In this document: positions 53,253 to 63,664 of the stretch, in pieces
How positions within the stretch are numbered: the stretch's first letter is position 1
How the letters are laid out: each line of letters opens with the position of its first letter
Origin: Candidatus Leucobacter sulfamidivorax
GTDB taxonomy: Bacteria; Actinomycetota; Actinomycetes; Actinomycetales; Microbacteriaceae
Assembly: GCA_016771945.1 (NCBI GenBank)
Contig: QZLF01000003.1
Span: 310,001 to 374,000 of the forward strand
Reading direction: 5' to 3'
Length of the DNA: 64,000 nucleotides
Notes under the pieces: model-generated
The model's input: the letters and a program-made list of their open reading frames with translations, nothing else
Databases searched by the model: none
What the model was told of the DNA's origin: nothing
Position numbers and translations under genes: made by a program

Positions 53253-54238
53253 ACCGTCTCCATCGTCAGCGCATCGCGGAGGAGCGCGAGGCGGCCGAAT
53301 GCCGCGATGCGGTGCCCGCCCGAGGCGGCGCGCTCGAGATGCACCACGAGGTGCAGCGCCGAGACCGCCTGCCGAGCGAGCACCTCTGGCGAGTATCCGG
53401 CGAGGGCGCCGAGCGCCTCGAGCCTCGCGGGCACGTCGGCCAGTCGATTCGCGTGCAGGGTGCCGGCGCCGCCTTCGTGCCCGGTGTTGAGCGCCGCGAG
53501 CAGGGTCGCCACCTCGGCGCCGCGGCACTCCCCCAGCACGATCCGATCGGGCCGCATGCGCAGCGCCTCGCGCAGCAGGCGGTCGACGGACAGCGCGCCG
53601 ACCCCCTCGGAGTTCGCCGGTCGCGCCTCGAGGGACACGCGATGCGGGTGGGCGAGCCTCAGCTCGGCGACGTCCTCGATGGTCAGGATCCGCTCCCCGG
53701 GCGGTGCGAGATCGAGCAGCGCGGAGAGCAGCGTCGTCTTGCCCGCGCCGGTACCGCCCGTGATGAGGAGGTTGCGCCTCGCGAGGACGGCGGCCCGCAG
53801 GCGCTCCGCGGTGCCCGCGTCGCAGAGGCCGCCGGCGACGAGCTCGCCGAAGGCGGGCGGTGCGATCCTCGGCACGCGCATCGATACGACGGCGCCCTCG
53901 GCGCTGATCGGCGGCAGCACCGCGTGGACCCGGATGCCGGCGCCCAGGTGCGCGTCGACGCACGGGTGCAGCTCGTTCAGCTGCCGTCCGCCGGCTTCGA
54001 TGAGCGCGACCGCGATCCGCTTCACGTCCGCCGGCTCGGCTCGCCAGCCGTGGACCCTGACCGCACCGTCGCCGCGGTCGAGCCAGAGCTCCCCGGTGCC
54101 GCCGCGCACGTGGAGCAGGACGTCCCGCAGCGCGGGCTCGTCGAGGAGCGGCAGCAGCGGGCCGAGTGCGCGGCGCGCTTCGACGCCCAATTCCCCGGAG
54201 CGCGGGGCGTGCGGAGGAGCCGGCATGCCGCCAGTCAA
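53249..54238 (-). CDS. tadA: TadA/CpaF pilus assembly ATPase
   Basis: The 329-residue protein is a type II/IV secretion ATPase. Motifs are the Walker A LLITGGTGAGKTTLL, ILTIEDVAELRLAHPHRVSLEARP (Asp box), LREALRMRPDRIVLGECRGAE (Walker B region) and GHEGGAGTLHANRL (His box). It would power assembly or secretion of a Flp-type pilus. It is shorter than classic CpaF (~450) because the N-terminal domain is reduced. It heads the operon; the septum-like TadZ gene usual before it is absent from the window. Confidence 0.88.
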   Translation of the reverse strand: MTGGMPAPPHAPRSGELGVEARRALGPLLPLLDEPALRDVLLHVRGGTGELWLDRGDGAVRVHGWRAEPADVKRIAVALIEAGGRQLNELHPCVDAHLGAGIRVHAVLPPISAEGAVVSMRVPRIAPPAFGELVAGGLCDAGTAERLRAAVLARRNLLITGGTGAGKTTLLSALLDLAPPGERILTIEDVAELRLAHPHRVSLEARPANSEGVGALSVDRLLREALRMRPDRIVLGECRGAEVATLLAALNTGHEGGAGTLHANRLADVPARLEALGALAGYSPEVLARQAVSALHLVVHLERAASGGHRIAAFGRLALLRDALTMETV

Positions 54239-54435
54239 GCAACGATCGCAGGGCTGATCGACCGCCGGACGCGATCCGTGGATGACCGGGTGGATTCGCA
54301 GGTGTCAGTGAGCTGTGCACGGCGAATATGAGGAGCACGATCCGCACCTTCACTTGCCCCGAAGAGAAATATATTTTACCCTGGCACCACACAGCACACC
54401 GAGGTGCTTCGGGCACAGACAGGATGACGGCGTCG

Positions 54436-56430
<1,995 letters not shown>

Positions 56431-56437
56431 TCCGCAT

Positions 56438-56476
56438 CCGAGGGGGCGGATCGCGCTGTGCGATCCGCCCCCTCGG
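56438..56476 (+). terminator. Terminator after acs
   Basis: Sixteen-base perfect arms (56438-56453 and 56461-56476) with a seven-base loop, eight bases after the acs stop. Its stem core is nearly the same as in the ppa terminator. Confidence 0.85.
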
Positions 56477-56510
56477 CGTTGCGGGCGGCTCAGCCCGCCC
56501 GCCCGCCCCA

Positions 56511-56570
56511 ACGCAGTTGTCACGAATGTGCAGTATTCAGCGATTTGCTGCACATTCGTGACAACTGCGT
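56511..56570. repeat. Long perfect inverted repeat between acs and ridA
   Basis: Arms of 23 bases (56511-56533 and 56548-56570) match perfectly around a 14-base loop. It lies between two convergent genes, after a separate acs terminator, and has no T-run. The arm is not G+C-extreme and includes GTTGTCACGAATGTGCAG. It resembles an extragenic palindrome more than a simple terminator. Confidence 0.75.
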
Positions 56571-56596
56571 GGGGCGAGCGGAGAAGGAGAGGCGGC

Positions 56597-57061
56597 TCAG
56601 CCCTCGACCTCGAAGACGAACTCGATCTCCACCGGAGCATCGAGCGGCAGCACCGCGACACCCACGGCCGAGCGCACGTGGATGCCGGTGTCGCCGAAGA
56701 CGCGCCCCAGGAAGAGCGAGGCGCCGTTCGCGACGGCCGGCTGGCCGGTGAAGGAAGGGTCGGAGGCGACGAAGGCGGTGACCTTCACGACCTGGGTGAT
56801 GCGATCCAGCGAGCCGAGCACGCCGCGCGCGGCCGCCAGCCCGTTGAGCGCGCACTGGCGCGCGAGATCCTCGGCCTGCTCCGGGGTGACTTCAGCACCG
56901 ACCTTGCCGGTCGCGGGCAGCTCTCCTTCTACGAAGGGCAGCTGCCCCGCGGTGTAGACCAGGTTGCCGCGGCGCAGCGCCGGGACATAGGCGGCGACGG
57001 GAGCCGCGACGTCGGGCACCTCGTAGCCCAGTTCGCGCAGGCGATCTTCGATGACGGACAC
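56597..57061 (-). CDS. RidA family protein
   Basis: The 154-residue protein belongs to the YjgF/RidA group, which hydrolyse reactive enamine or imine intermediates. It shows VYTAGQLPFVEGELPATGKVGAEVT, GSLDRITQVVKVTAFVAS and a C-terminal VAVLPLDAPVEIEFVFEV. It is longer than canonical RidA (~125) and belongs to the actinobacterial subgroup near DUF4177 (Rv3678c in M. tuberculosis). The canonical Arg of the active site is not in its usual place (GIHVRSAVGVAVLPL has an Arg nearby), so activity is uncertain. It starts three bases after the DUF4177 gene. Confidence 0.88.
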   Translation of the reverse strand: MSVIEDRLRELGYEVPDVAAPVAAYVPALRRGNLVYTAGQLPFVEGELPATGKVGAEVTPEQAEDLARQCALNGLAAARGVLGSLDRITQVVKVTAFVASDPSFTGQPAVANGASLFLGRVFGDTGIHVRSAVGVAVLPLDAPVEIEFVFEVEG

Positions 57062-57064
57062 GGC

Positions 57065-57238
57065 TCAGGCCCTCCTCTTGAGGTAGGCGACATTGCCGCC
57101 GGCGGGGCCCTCGATGATCTGCACGAGCTCCCATCCCTGCGCGCCCCAGTTGTTCAGGATCTGCGCTTCGTTGTGCAGCAGCAGCGGGGTCACGAAGTAC
57201 TCCCACCGCGGCTGCGCGGCCTCGGACGATTCGCTCAT
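57065..57238 (-). CDS. DUF4177-like small protein
   Basis: A 57-residue frame on the minus strand begins MSESSEAAQPRWEYFVTPLL and contains NNWGAQGWELVQI, the DUF4177 pattern (WEY ... GxxGWELV). It ends NVAYLKRRA. Such proteins lie next to RidA in Actinobacteria and have no known role. The ATG at 57238 precedes RidA by a three-base gap after its stop, so the two are co-expressed. Confidence 0.82.
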   Translation of the reverse strand: MSESSEAAQPRWEYFVTPLLLHNEAQILNNWGAQGWELVQIIEGPAGGNVAYLKRRA

Positions 57239-57355
57239 GGAGCCTCCTCGATACGTGTGCTGACGGAGTGAGACGGCGCAGCAGAGCCCGCGGACCCGAT
57301 GGACACCGAGGTCCGGAGGAGCGGATTGTCAGTAACGTCGCCTACGCTTTATCCT

Positions 57356-59989
57356 ATGGCTTCATCCTCGTCCAAGTCTTCGAGCGAGCGCCGCCGGGCG
57401 CCCCGCACCGCGAAGCCCCGTACCCCGGGCGGCGTGATCGGCGGGTTCCTCGGAGCGATCGTCATGAGCGTCGTCGCCGGTGTGCTGCTCACCGCCGCGG
57501 TGACCCCCGTCGTCGCGATCAGCGGCGCCGCGGCCAAGAGTGCGATCGAGATCTTCAACGACCTGCCCGACCACCTCAACCCCGGCAGGCTCGCCCAGCC
57601 GTCCACTCTCGTGGCGACGGCGAGCGACGGGACCGAGATCGAGTTCGCCACCTTCTTCGCCCAGAACCGCGAGATGGTGGGCTGGGATCAGATCTCGCAG
57701 TACGTCAAGGACGCCGCGGTCGCGGTCGAGGATCCGCGCTTCTACTCGCACAGCGGCGTCGACGTGCTGGGTCTCGGCCGAGCCGTGCTCGGCCAGGCGA
57801 CGGGGCAGGACAGCGGCGGTGCCTCGACGATCACCATGCAGTACGTGCGCAACGTGCTCGTGCAGGAGGCCGAGGCCATCCCCGACGAGGCCGAGCGCGA
57901 GGCCGCCTACAACAACGCCATGCGGCAGGACGTCGATCGCAAGCTGCAGGAGATCCGCTACGCGGTGAGCATCGAGAAGCAGTACTCGAAGGACGAGATC
58001 CTGCTCGGCTACCTGAACATCGCCCTCTTCGGCCGCACGAACTACGGCATCGAGTCGGCCGCGCAGTACTACTACGGCAAGAGCGCCGCGGACGTGACAC
58101 TCGCCGAGGCCGCGAGCCTCGTCGCGATCGTGCAGAACCCCTCGGTGCTGCAGATCGACCTCGAGCAGAACATCCCGAACAACCAGACTCGGCGCGATCA
58201 CATCCTCGGCAAGATGCTCGAGACCGGCCGCATCACCCAGACCCAGTACGACGAGGCGATCGCCACCCCGGTGACGCCGAACATCACCCCACGCCCCTCG
58301 GGCTGTGCGACCGCCGAAAGCATCGGCCTCGGCCACTTCTGCAACTACGTGCAGCTGTACATCGAGCGTGACCCGAGCTTCGGCAACGATGTCAGCGAGC
58401 GCGAGTTCAACTTCCTCCGCGGCGGCATGAGGATCAAGACCACAATCGACCTCGACATCCAGGCCGCGGGTCTCGCCGCGATGCAGGCCGAGGTGCCGCC
58501 GGTGATGGACGGCATTGACGTCGGCGCCGCAAGCGTCAGCGTCGAAGTCGGCACGGGGCGCGTGCTCGGCATGGTGCAGAACCGGTCGTTCAGCAACGAC
58601 CCTGCTGCGCTCGATGCGGATCCGGGGCTGACGGCTATCAACTACAACACCGACAACGAGTACGGTGGATCGAACGGCTTCCAGGTCGGCTCCACGTTCA
58701 AGGCGCTGACCCTCGCCGAGTGGATCAACTCGGGCCACTCGGTGCGCGAGGTGGTCAACGCCAACGGTCGCACTGTGCAGTACCAGAGCTTCAAGGCCGA
58801 GTGCCTCGGCGGCGTCTACGGCACCGGATCCTTCACCTTCCAGAACGACCAGGGCCGGCAGCACGGCAACCAGACGGTGCTGAACGTGATCGCGAACTCG
58901 ATCAACGGCGGCGTCGTCTCGATGCAGCAGAAGATGGATCTCTGCAGCACCTTCCAGACCGCGCAGAACCTCGGCGTGCACCGCGCCTCGGATCAGCCGA
59001 GGGACGAGAACGGAACGATCATCAACCCCACGCTGCACCAGGATCCGCGCGACCTCACGGTGGTGCCCGCCGGCGTCTACGCCGGCACCGACGAGATCGC
59101 GCCGATCACGATGGCGACCGCGTTCGCCGCGTTCGCGGGCGGCGGCATGGTGTGCACCCCGGTGCCCATCGACAGCATCACGGGGCCCGACGGCGAGGAT
59201 GTGCCCTTCACCAAGAGCCAGTGCAAGAACGGCGTCACCCCCGAGGTCGCCGCAGGTGTCGCCTACGCCCTCGAGTACACGGTCAACAACGGCCTCGCCC
59301 GCCACGCCCGCTCGGCGATCGGCATCCCCCATCTCGCCAAGACCGGCACCACCGACGACGTGGTCGACAACTGGACCGTCGGCGCCAGCACCCGCGTCGC
59401 GACCGCCACCTGGGTGGGCAACGTTACCGGCAAGGTGTCGACGCAGCTCTTCGGCGGCTGGACCGGCCTCATGATCGCCGACCAGGCCATCTGGCCGGCG
59501 ATGATGGACGTTGCCGACGCGAAGTACGGCGGAGAGGCGTTCCCGCCGCCGCCGGAGACGGCCACCAAGCAGACCCTCGTGACCGTGCCGGACGTGAAGG
59601 GCAAGAGTTACGAAGAGGCGTCCCAGATGCTGACCGCACTCGGCTTCAGCGTCAGCGACGGCGGCACGGCCGACTCCGCGGTCTCGGCGGGGATGGTCTC
59701 GAGCACGAACCCGGCGGCCGGCGAGGGGGCACCGCAGGGCGCCGACATCACGATCTATCGCAGCAACGGCAGCATGTCCACGATCCCCGAGATACCATCG
59801 GGCAGCGATGGCAACGACGCGAAGGCGGCGCTCAACAGCGCGGGCTTCAGCTCGGTCACGATCGGCTGCAAGAGCGGCACGGGCAGCGCCCCGAATCCCG
59901 GCACCAAACCCTTCGACTCGCTCGACCCGCCGAGCGGTACCGAGGCGATCCGCACCAATCAGGTGCGAGTGATAGTCGACTGCACATGA
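57356..59989 (+). CDS. ponA: Bifunctional penicillin-binding protein with PASTA domains
   Basis: This class A PBP polymerises and cross-links peptidoglycan. The 877-residue protein has a short basic cytoplasmic head, one membrane helix (~30-52), a GT51 transglycosylase domain (AVEDPRFYSHSGVDVLGLGRAVLGQATGQDSGGASTITMQYVRN) and a transpeptidase domain. The three active-site motifs are STFK (SxxK), SIN (SxN) and KTG (KTGTT). Two PASTA modules end the protein (VPDVKGKSYEEASQMLTALGFSVSDGG). It matches PonA2 of Mycobacterium in plan and neighbours. The ATG at 57356 lacks a Shine-Dalgarno; a TACGCT hexamer seven bases upstream suggests a leaderless start. Confidence 0.95.
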   Translation: MASSSSKSSSERRRAPRTAKPRTPGGVIGGFLGAIVMSVVAGVLLTAAVTPVVAISGAAAKSAIEIFNDLPDHLNPGRLAQPSTLVATASDGTEIEFATFFAQNREMVGWDQISQYVKDAAVAVEDPRFYSHSGVDVLGLGRAVLGQATGQDSGGASTITMQYVRNVLVQEAEAIPDEAEREAAYNNAMRQDVDRKLQEIRYAVSIEKQYSKDEILLGYLNIALFGRTNYGIESAAQYYYGKSAADVTLAEAASLVAIVQNPSVLQIDLEQNIPNNQTRRDHILGKMLETGRITQTQYDEAIATPVTPNITPRPSGCATAESIGLGHFCNYVQLYIERDPSFGNDVSEREFNFLRGGMRIKTTIDLDIQAAGLAAMQAEVPPVMDGIDVGAASVSVEVGTGRVLGMVQNRSFSNDPAALDADPGLTAINYNTDNEYGGSNGFQVGSTFKALTLAEWINSGHSVREVVNANGRTVQYQSFKAECLGGVYGTGSFTFQNDQGRQHGNQTVLNVIANSINGGVVSMQQKMDLCSTFQTAQNLGVHRASDQPRDENGTIINPTLHQDPRDLTVVPAGVYAGTDEIAPITMATAFAAFAGGGMVCTPVPIDSITGPDGEDVPFTKSQCKNGVTPEVAAGVAYALEYTVNNGLARHARSAIGIPHLAKTGTTDDVVDNWTVGASTRVATATWVGNVTGKVSTQLFGGWTGLMIADQAIWPAMMDVADAKYGGEAFPPPPETATKQTLVTVPDVKGKSYEEASQMLTALGFSVSDGGTADSAVSAGMVSSTNPAAGEGAPQGADITIYRSNGSMSTIPEIPSGSDGNDAKAALNSAGFSSVTIGCKSGTGSAPNPGTKPFDSLDPPSGTEAIRTNQVRVIVDCT

Positions 59990-60909
59990 GCCGATCGGCG
60001 AGGATTCTGGGGGCCACGGCCCTCGGAGTAGTCGGATGGGCGACCCTCGTGGAGCCGCGGCTCTTCGCGCTGCGCCGGCACACGCTGCCGGTGCTGCCCG
60101 CGGGTGCGACGCCGCTGCGCGTCCTGCAGCTCAGCGACCTGCACCTCGCGCCCTGGCAGCACCGCAAGATCGCGTGGGTGCGGCGTCTCGTCGAGCTGCG
60201 GCCCGACCTCGTGGTGCTCACCGGCGACCTCATGGGGCATCGCTTCGCACGGGGGCCGCTGCTGCACGCGCTGCGCCCCTTCTCCGAGGCCGGCATCGCG
60301 ACGGCCTTCGTGCACGGCTCGAACGACTACTACGGGCCGATCCCGAAGAACCCGTTGAAGTACCTGCTCGAGCCGAGCCGTCGAAGCACCCGCAAGCCGG
60401 ATCTCGACAACGCCGAGCTCACCCGAGGCCTCACGGAGCTCGGCTTCGTCGACCTGAACAACGCGGCGCGCCGGATCGAACTGCGCGGCACCGAGCTCGA
60501 GCTGTTCGGTCTCGGCGACCCGCACATCCGCTACGACCGACCCGAGGCCATGCGCGAGGCGATCGCCGGCCTGGCGGGGACGTCGGAGACCGAGGACTCC
60601 CCCACGCGGATCGGCGTGGTGCACGCCCCCTACCAGGCCGCTCTGAACGCGCTGCTCGACTCGGGCGCCGAGCTGATCCTCGCCGGCCACACGCACGGCG
60701 GCCAGGTGCGCGTGCCGGGCATCGGCGCGCTCACCGCCAACTGCGACCTGCCGCCCCGCCTCGCCCGCGGCCTCGACGTCTGGTACGACGCGGAGCACGC
60801 GGCGTTCCTCAACGTGAGCGCGGGCCTCGGTGCGTCGATCTATTCACCCATCCGCTTCGCGTGCCGCCCAGAGGCGAGCCTCATCACCCTCGAGGCCGTC
60901 ACCGGCTGA
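59986..60909 (+). CDS. Metallophosphoesterase
   Basis: The 307-residue protein has the calcineurin-like metal motifs: LQLSDLHLAPWQ (DxH), VVLTGDLMG (GDxx), HGSNDYYG (in place of GNHD), VVHAPYQ and ILAGHTHGGQV (GHTH). The GSND variant is usual for the actinobacterial group after ponA2 (Rv3683). A hydrophobic N-terminal segment (residues ~5-22) may anchor it to the membrane. Its ATG overlaps the PBP stop by ATGA, implying coupled translation. The substrate is unknown; related enzymes act on UDP-sugar lipids or phosphodiesters of the envelope. Confidence 0.9.
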   Translation: MSRSARILGATALGVVGWATLVEPRLFALRRHTLPVLPAGATPLRVLQLSDLHLAPWQHRKIAWVRRLVELRPDLVVLTGDLMGHRFARGPLLHALRPFSEAGIATAFVHGSNDYYGPIPKNPLKYLLEPSRRSTRKPDLDNAELTRGLTELGFVDLNNAARRIELRGTELELFGLGDPHIRYDRPEAMREAIAGLAGTSETEDSPTRIGVVHAPYQAALNALLDSGAELILAGHTHGGQVRVPGIGALTANCDLPPRLARGLDVWYDAEHAAFLNVSAGLGASIYSPIRFACRPEASLITLEAVTG

Positions 60910-60946
60910 CCGCAGCCGGTGACGGCCGTTGAGGCTGTCAGTGATA

Positions 60947-61954
60947 TCAACCCGCCTGCAAGACCGCGGCCCCTCTTCCCACGCTCCGTTCTACCGCGGC
61001 CTCGATCTTCTGCGGGCTCGGCGCCAGCGTCGTCGCGAGTACCGGAGCAGCCGGAATACGAGCATCGGGTGTGCCGACCCGACTCGGGGGACTCAGAAGC
61101 GGAACCCCGGATTCACTGACGGCGGCAATCACCTCAGCAGCGAAGCCGACGGCGGTATGCGCCTCCTGCACGACGACCAGACGACCGGTGCGCGAGACGC
61201 TCTCCAGGATGGAGTCGAGATCATAGGGTCGCAGCCAACGCAAGTCGATGACTTCCGCGTCGATACCACGCGCCGCCAGCGTCTCGGCCGCCTGCAGCGC
61301 CACGTTCACAGTGGCCCCCCACGACACGATCGTCACGTCATCACCCTGCCGCTTTACGCGCGCTCCCCCGACCGACTGGATCTCGGTGTCGACCTGAATA
61401 TCGACCTTTTCGCCATGGTACAGAGTCCTGTTCTCAATCACGATGGCGGGATCTTCGGAGGCGATAGCCGAGAGCAGCAGATCGTATGCATCTTGCGCAT
61501 TCGCGGGCATGCACACCTGCAAGCCGGGAATGTGCGCGAAGATCGCCTCCAAGCTCTGCGCATGCTGCGCGCATGCGCCGGGAGCTATGCCTTGCTGCGT
61601 GCGCACCGTCATGGGTGCGCTCAGCCGTCCCCGCGAGTTATAACGGACGTTCGCCGCCTGATTGACCAGCTGGTCGAGCGCAACGAGGGAGAAGTCCGCC
61701 CACATGATCTCGACGATCGGCCGCATTCCCATCATCGCGGAGCCGACGGCACCGCCGAGGATCACCGACTCCGAGATCGGCGTGTCGAAGACGCGTTCAC
61801 CGAACTGCTTGTGGAGTCCTTTGGTCACGCCGAAGATACCGCCAGGCCGAGCGACGTCCTCGCCGAACAGTAAGGCATTCGGATACTCACACAGGGCACG
61901 TTCGAGCGCCGCATTCGCCGCTCCCGCGTAGCTGGCCGTTACTGTTCTAGGCAT
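60947..61954 (-). CDS. 2-oxoacid dehydrogenase E1 component, beta subunit
   Basis: The 335-residue protein is the beta chain of an alpha2-beta2 thiamine-diphosphate E1, like acetoin, pyruvate or branched-chain dehydrogenases. Motifs are GEDVARPGGIFGVTKGL, VFDTPISESVILGGAVGSAMMGMRPIVEIMWADF, and QQGIAPGACAQHAQSLEAIFAHIPGLQVCMPANAQDAYDLLLSAI. The C-terminal transketolase domain has VSWGATVNVALQAAETL and EVIDLRWLRPYDLDSI. The ATG at 61954 overlaps the alpha-chain stop. No E2 or E3 follows: next is the opposite-strand metallophosphoesterase. The substrate is unknown. Confidence 0.9.
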   Translation of the reverse strand: MPRTVTASYAGAANAALERALCEYPNALLFGEDVARPGGIFGVTKGLHKQFGERVFDTPISESVILGGAVGSAMMGMRPIVEIMWADFSLVALDQLVNQAANVRYNSRGRLSAPMTVRTQQGIAPGACAQHAQSLEAIFAHIPGLQVCMPANAQDAYDLLLSAIASEDPAIVIENRTLYHGEKVDIQVDTEIQSVGGARVKRQGDDVTIVSWGATVNVALQAAETLAARGIDAEVIDLRWLRPYDLDSILESVSRTGRLVVVQEAHTAVGFAAEVIAAVSESGVPLLSPPSRVGTPDARIPAAPVLATTLAPSPQKIEAAVERSVGRGAAVLQAG

Positions 61955-62933
61955 ACAAATGCTCCGATACTGTCGTGATGTCCGCGATTGGCGAGTTGAG
62001 GGCACGGGCTGAGGCGGTGCGCACTTCGTCGGAGATCTCGGCGAGAATGCGATCGATCTCCTCCTGGCTCATCCCATTCGACCGAAGCTCTCCGATAGCA
62101 CGCGCAATGGGCTCATCGGCGAGAGCCCTCTCCTGATCCTCCTTGGACCGGTAGTGCTGGACGTCGCCGATATAGTGGCCGACGATACGCTGCGTCATAA
62201 CTTCGATGAGTGCGGGGCCCTCTCCCGTCCGCGCGCGCGATACGGCGCTCCTGACGGCACCGCGCACCGCATCTGGCGAATTACCGTCCACCTGTAGACC
62301 GTCGAAACCGTAGGCGGTGGCACGGTCCGAAAGACGCTCGATGCCGATCATGCTCTCCGTCACCGTCATCTCTGCAAAGGTGTTGTTCTCGACGAGGAAG
62401 ATCACAGGCAACTTTTTCGCACCCGCGAAATTCATCGCCTCGTGGACTGCCCCCTGATTCATCGCACCCTCGCCGAAGGCGACGAGAGAAACTCTTCCCG
62501 AGCCGTCGAATCGGGCCGCGATGGCCGATCCGACCGCGATCGGGGCGCCGGCGCCGACGATCGAGTTTTCGCCGTACATGCCGTGATCCGGCGAGGAGAG
62601 ATAGGCGGATCCGCCGCGGCCGCCGTTGGTGCCGCTTTCACGTCCGAGCAACTCGGCGAAGAGGGCATCGAGCGGAACTCCGCACCCGATCGCCCAGCCG
62701 TGTCCGCGATAGGTCGGGAAAACCGCGTCGCGAGACAGGTCCAGGGCCCCGGTGGCACCGACGTACACCGCCTCCTGCCCATTGCAGAGATGGACGGACC
62801 CGACGATCTCGTTCGCCAGGCGGAGTCGCAGTACCTCTTCCTCGAAGTATCGGATCCTCACCATCTGGCGAAGATCCTCGATGGGTATGGAAAGGTCGGT
62901 GACCGTCGCCGAACCGTCATTCACTTCAACCAC
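61947..62933 (-). CDS. 2-oxoacid dehydrogenase E1 component, alpha subunit
   Basis: The 328-residue alpha chain has YFEEEVLRLRLANEIVGSVHLCNGQEAVYVGATGALD, TYRGHGWAIGCGVPLDALFAELLGRESGTNGGRGGSAYL and the ThDP motif starting GEG (GEGAMNQGAVHEAMNFAG ... LVENN), where the family usually has GDG. Later come GDVQHYRSKED and the C-terminal helical part. Size and layout match the acetoin/pyruvate E1 alpha group. The GTG at 62933 overlaps the GntR stop, so regulator, alpha and beta are co-translated. The GEG variant still keeps an acidic residue for the metal. Confidence 0.9.
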   Translation of the reverse strand: MVEVNDGSATVTDLSIPIEDLRQMVRIRYFEEEVLRLRLANEIVGSVHLCNGQEAVYVGATGALDLSRDAVFPTYRGHGWAIGCGVPLDALFAELLGRESGTNGGRGGSAYLSSPDHGMYGENSIVGAGAPIAVGSAIAARFDGSGRVSLVAFGEGAMNQGAVHEAMNFAGAKKLPVIFLVENNTFAEMTVTESMIGIERLSDRATAYGFDGLQVDGNSPDAVRGAVRSAVSRARTGEGPALIEVMTQRIVGHYIGDVQHYRSKEDQERALADEPIARAIGELRSNGMSQEEIDRILAEISDEVRTASARALNSPIADITTVSEHLYA

Positions 62934-63664
62934 TACTTCTTTCTGTTTCTCTTCAGCCGTTCGGAAGGCCCGCCGAATGATAAGCCGGGATTCTCGACAT
63001 CGTCCTCGCTTGTGGAGAGTTCGGACTGCAGCACCAAGCGGGTATGGCGAATATGCAGCCGCGTGCGCTCGGACGCCTCAAACGCGTCGCCGCACTCGAG
63101 GGCGGCGAAGATGGTGCGGTGCTCGAGCTCCGCCAGCTTGATACGAGCGGCAGTGACCGAACGGATGTACTCACGACGATACTGCTGCGTCTGGTTGTAG
63201 AGCTGCGTGGCGAGTTTCAGCGCCTGCGGAATGGAGCAGTGCCGATTCACCTGCCGGTGGAACTCTCGGTCCGCGCCTAGCCACGCAGCGGAATCGTGCG
63301 ACACTGCTTCGGCGGCCTCCATCGCTTCACGGATCTCATCGAGGTCCTCCGGGGTGAGTTCGGACGTGCTCCGCGCCACGACCAGGGGTTCGATCGCCTC
63401 GCGCATCTCGTACAAGGCGATGCAATCTTCGAGCGCAACGACCGCGACTCGAGCCCCGGCGTACGGAGTGATGGTCATCAGACCTTCGTCTTCCAATCGC
63501 TGCAGTGCCTGACGCACGGGCAGACGGCTGACGTTGAACTTCTTCGCCCATACTTCCTGACGCACCGCCTCTCCCGGAGCAAGCTCGCCTTCCAGAATCG
63601 CACGACGCAGATCGGCCTCTATCAGCAGGCTGACGCTACCATCCCCCCGCTGTGCGCCGCTCAT
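62933..63664 (-). CDS. GntR-family (FCD/FadR-type) transcriptional regulator
   Basis: The 243-residue protein has an N-terminal winged helix (LRRAILEGELAPGEAVRQEVWAKKFNVSRLPVRQALQRLEDEGLM). An FCD ligand-binding helical domain follows (YEMREAIEPLVVARS, then FHRQVNRHCSIPQALKLA and a His in RTIFAALECGD). Such regulators sense small carboxylates. It overlaps both neighbours by four bases or fewer, so it is inside the operon and probably controls it. It ends in a basic tail. The inducer is likely an acid linked to the E1 substrate or the aminotransferase product; this is inference. Confidence 0.92.
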   Translation of the reverse strand: MSGAQRGDGSVSLLIEADLRRAILEGELAPGEAVRQEVWAKKFNVSRLPVRQALQRLEDEGLMTITPYAGARVAVVALEDCIALYEMREAIEPLVVARSTSELTPEDLDEIREAMEAAEAVSHDSAAWLGADREFHRQVNRHCSIPQALKLATQLYNQTQQYRREYIRSVTAARIKLAELEHRTIFAALECGDAFEASERTRLHIRHTRLVLQSELSTSEDDVENPGLSFGGPSERLKRNRKK

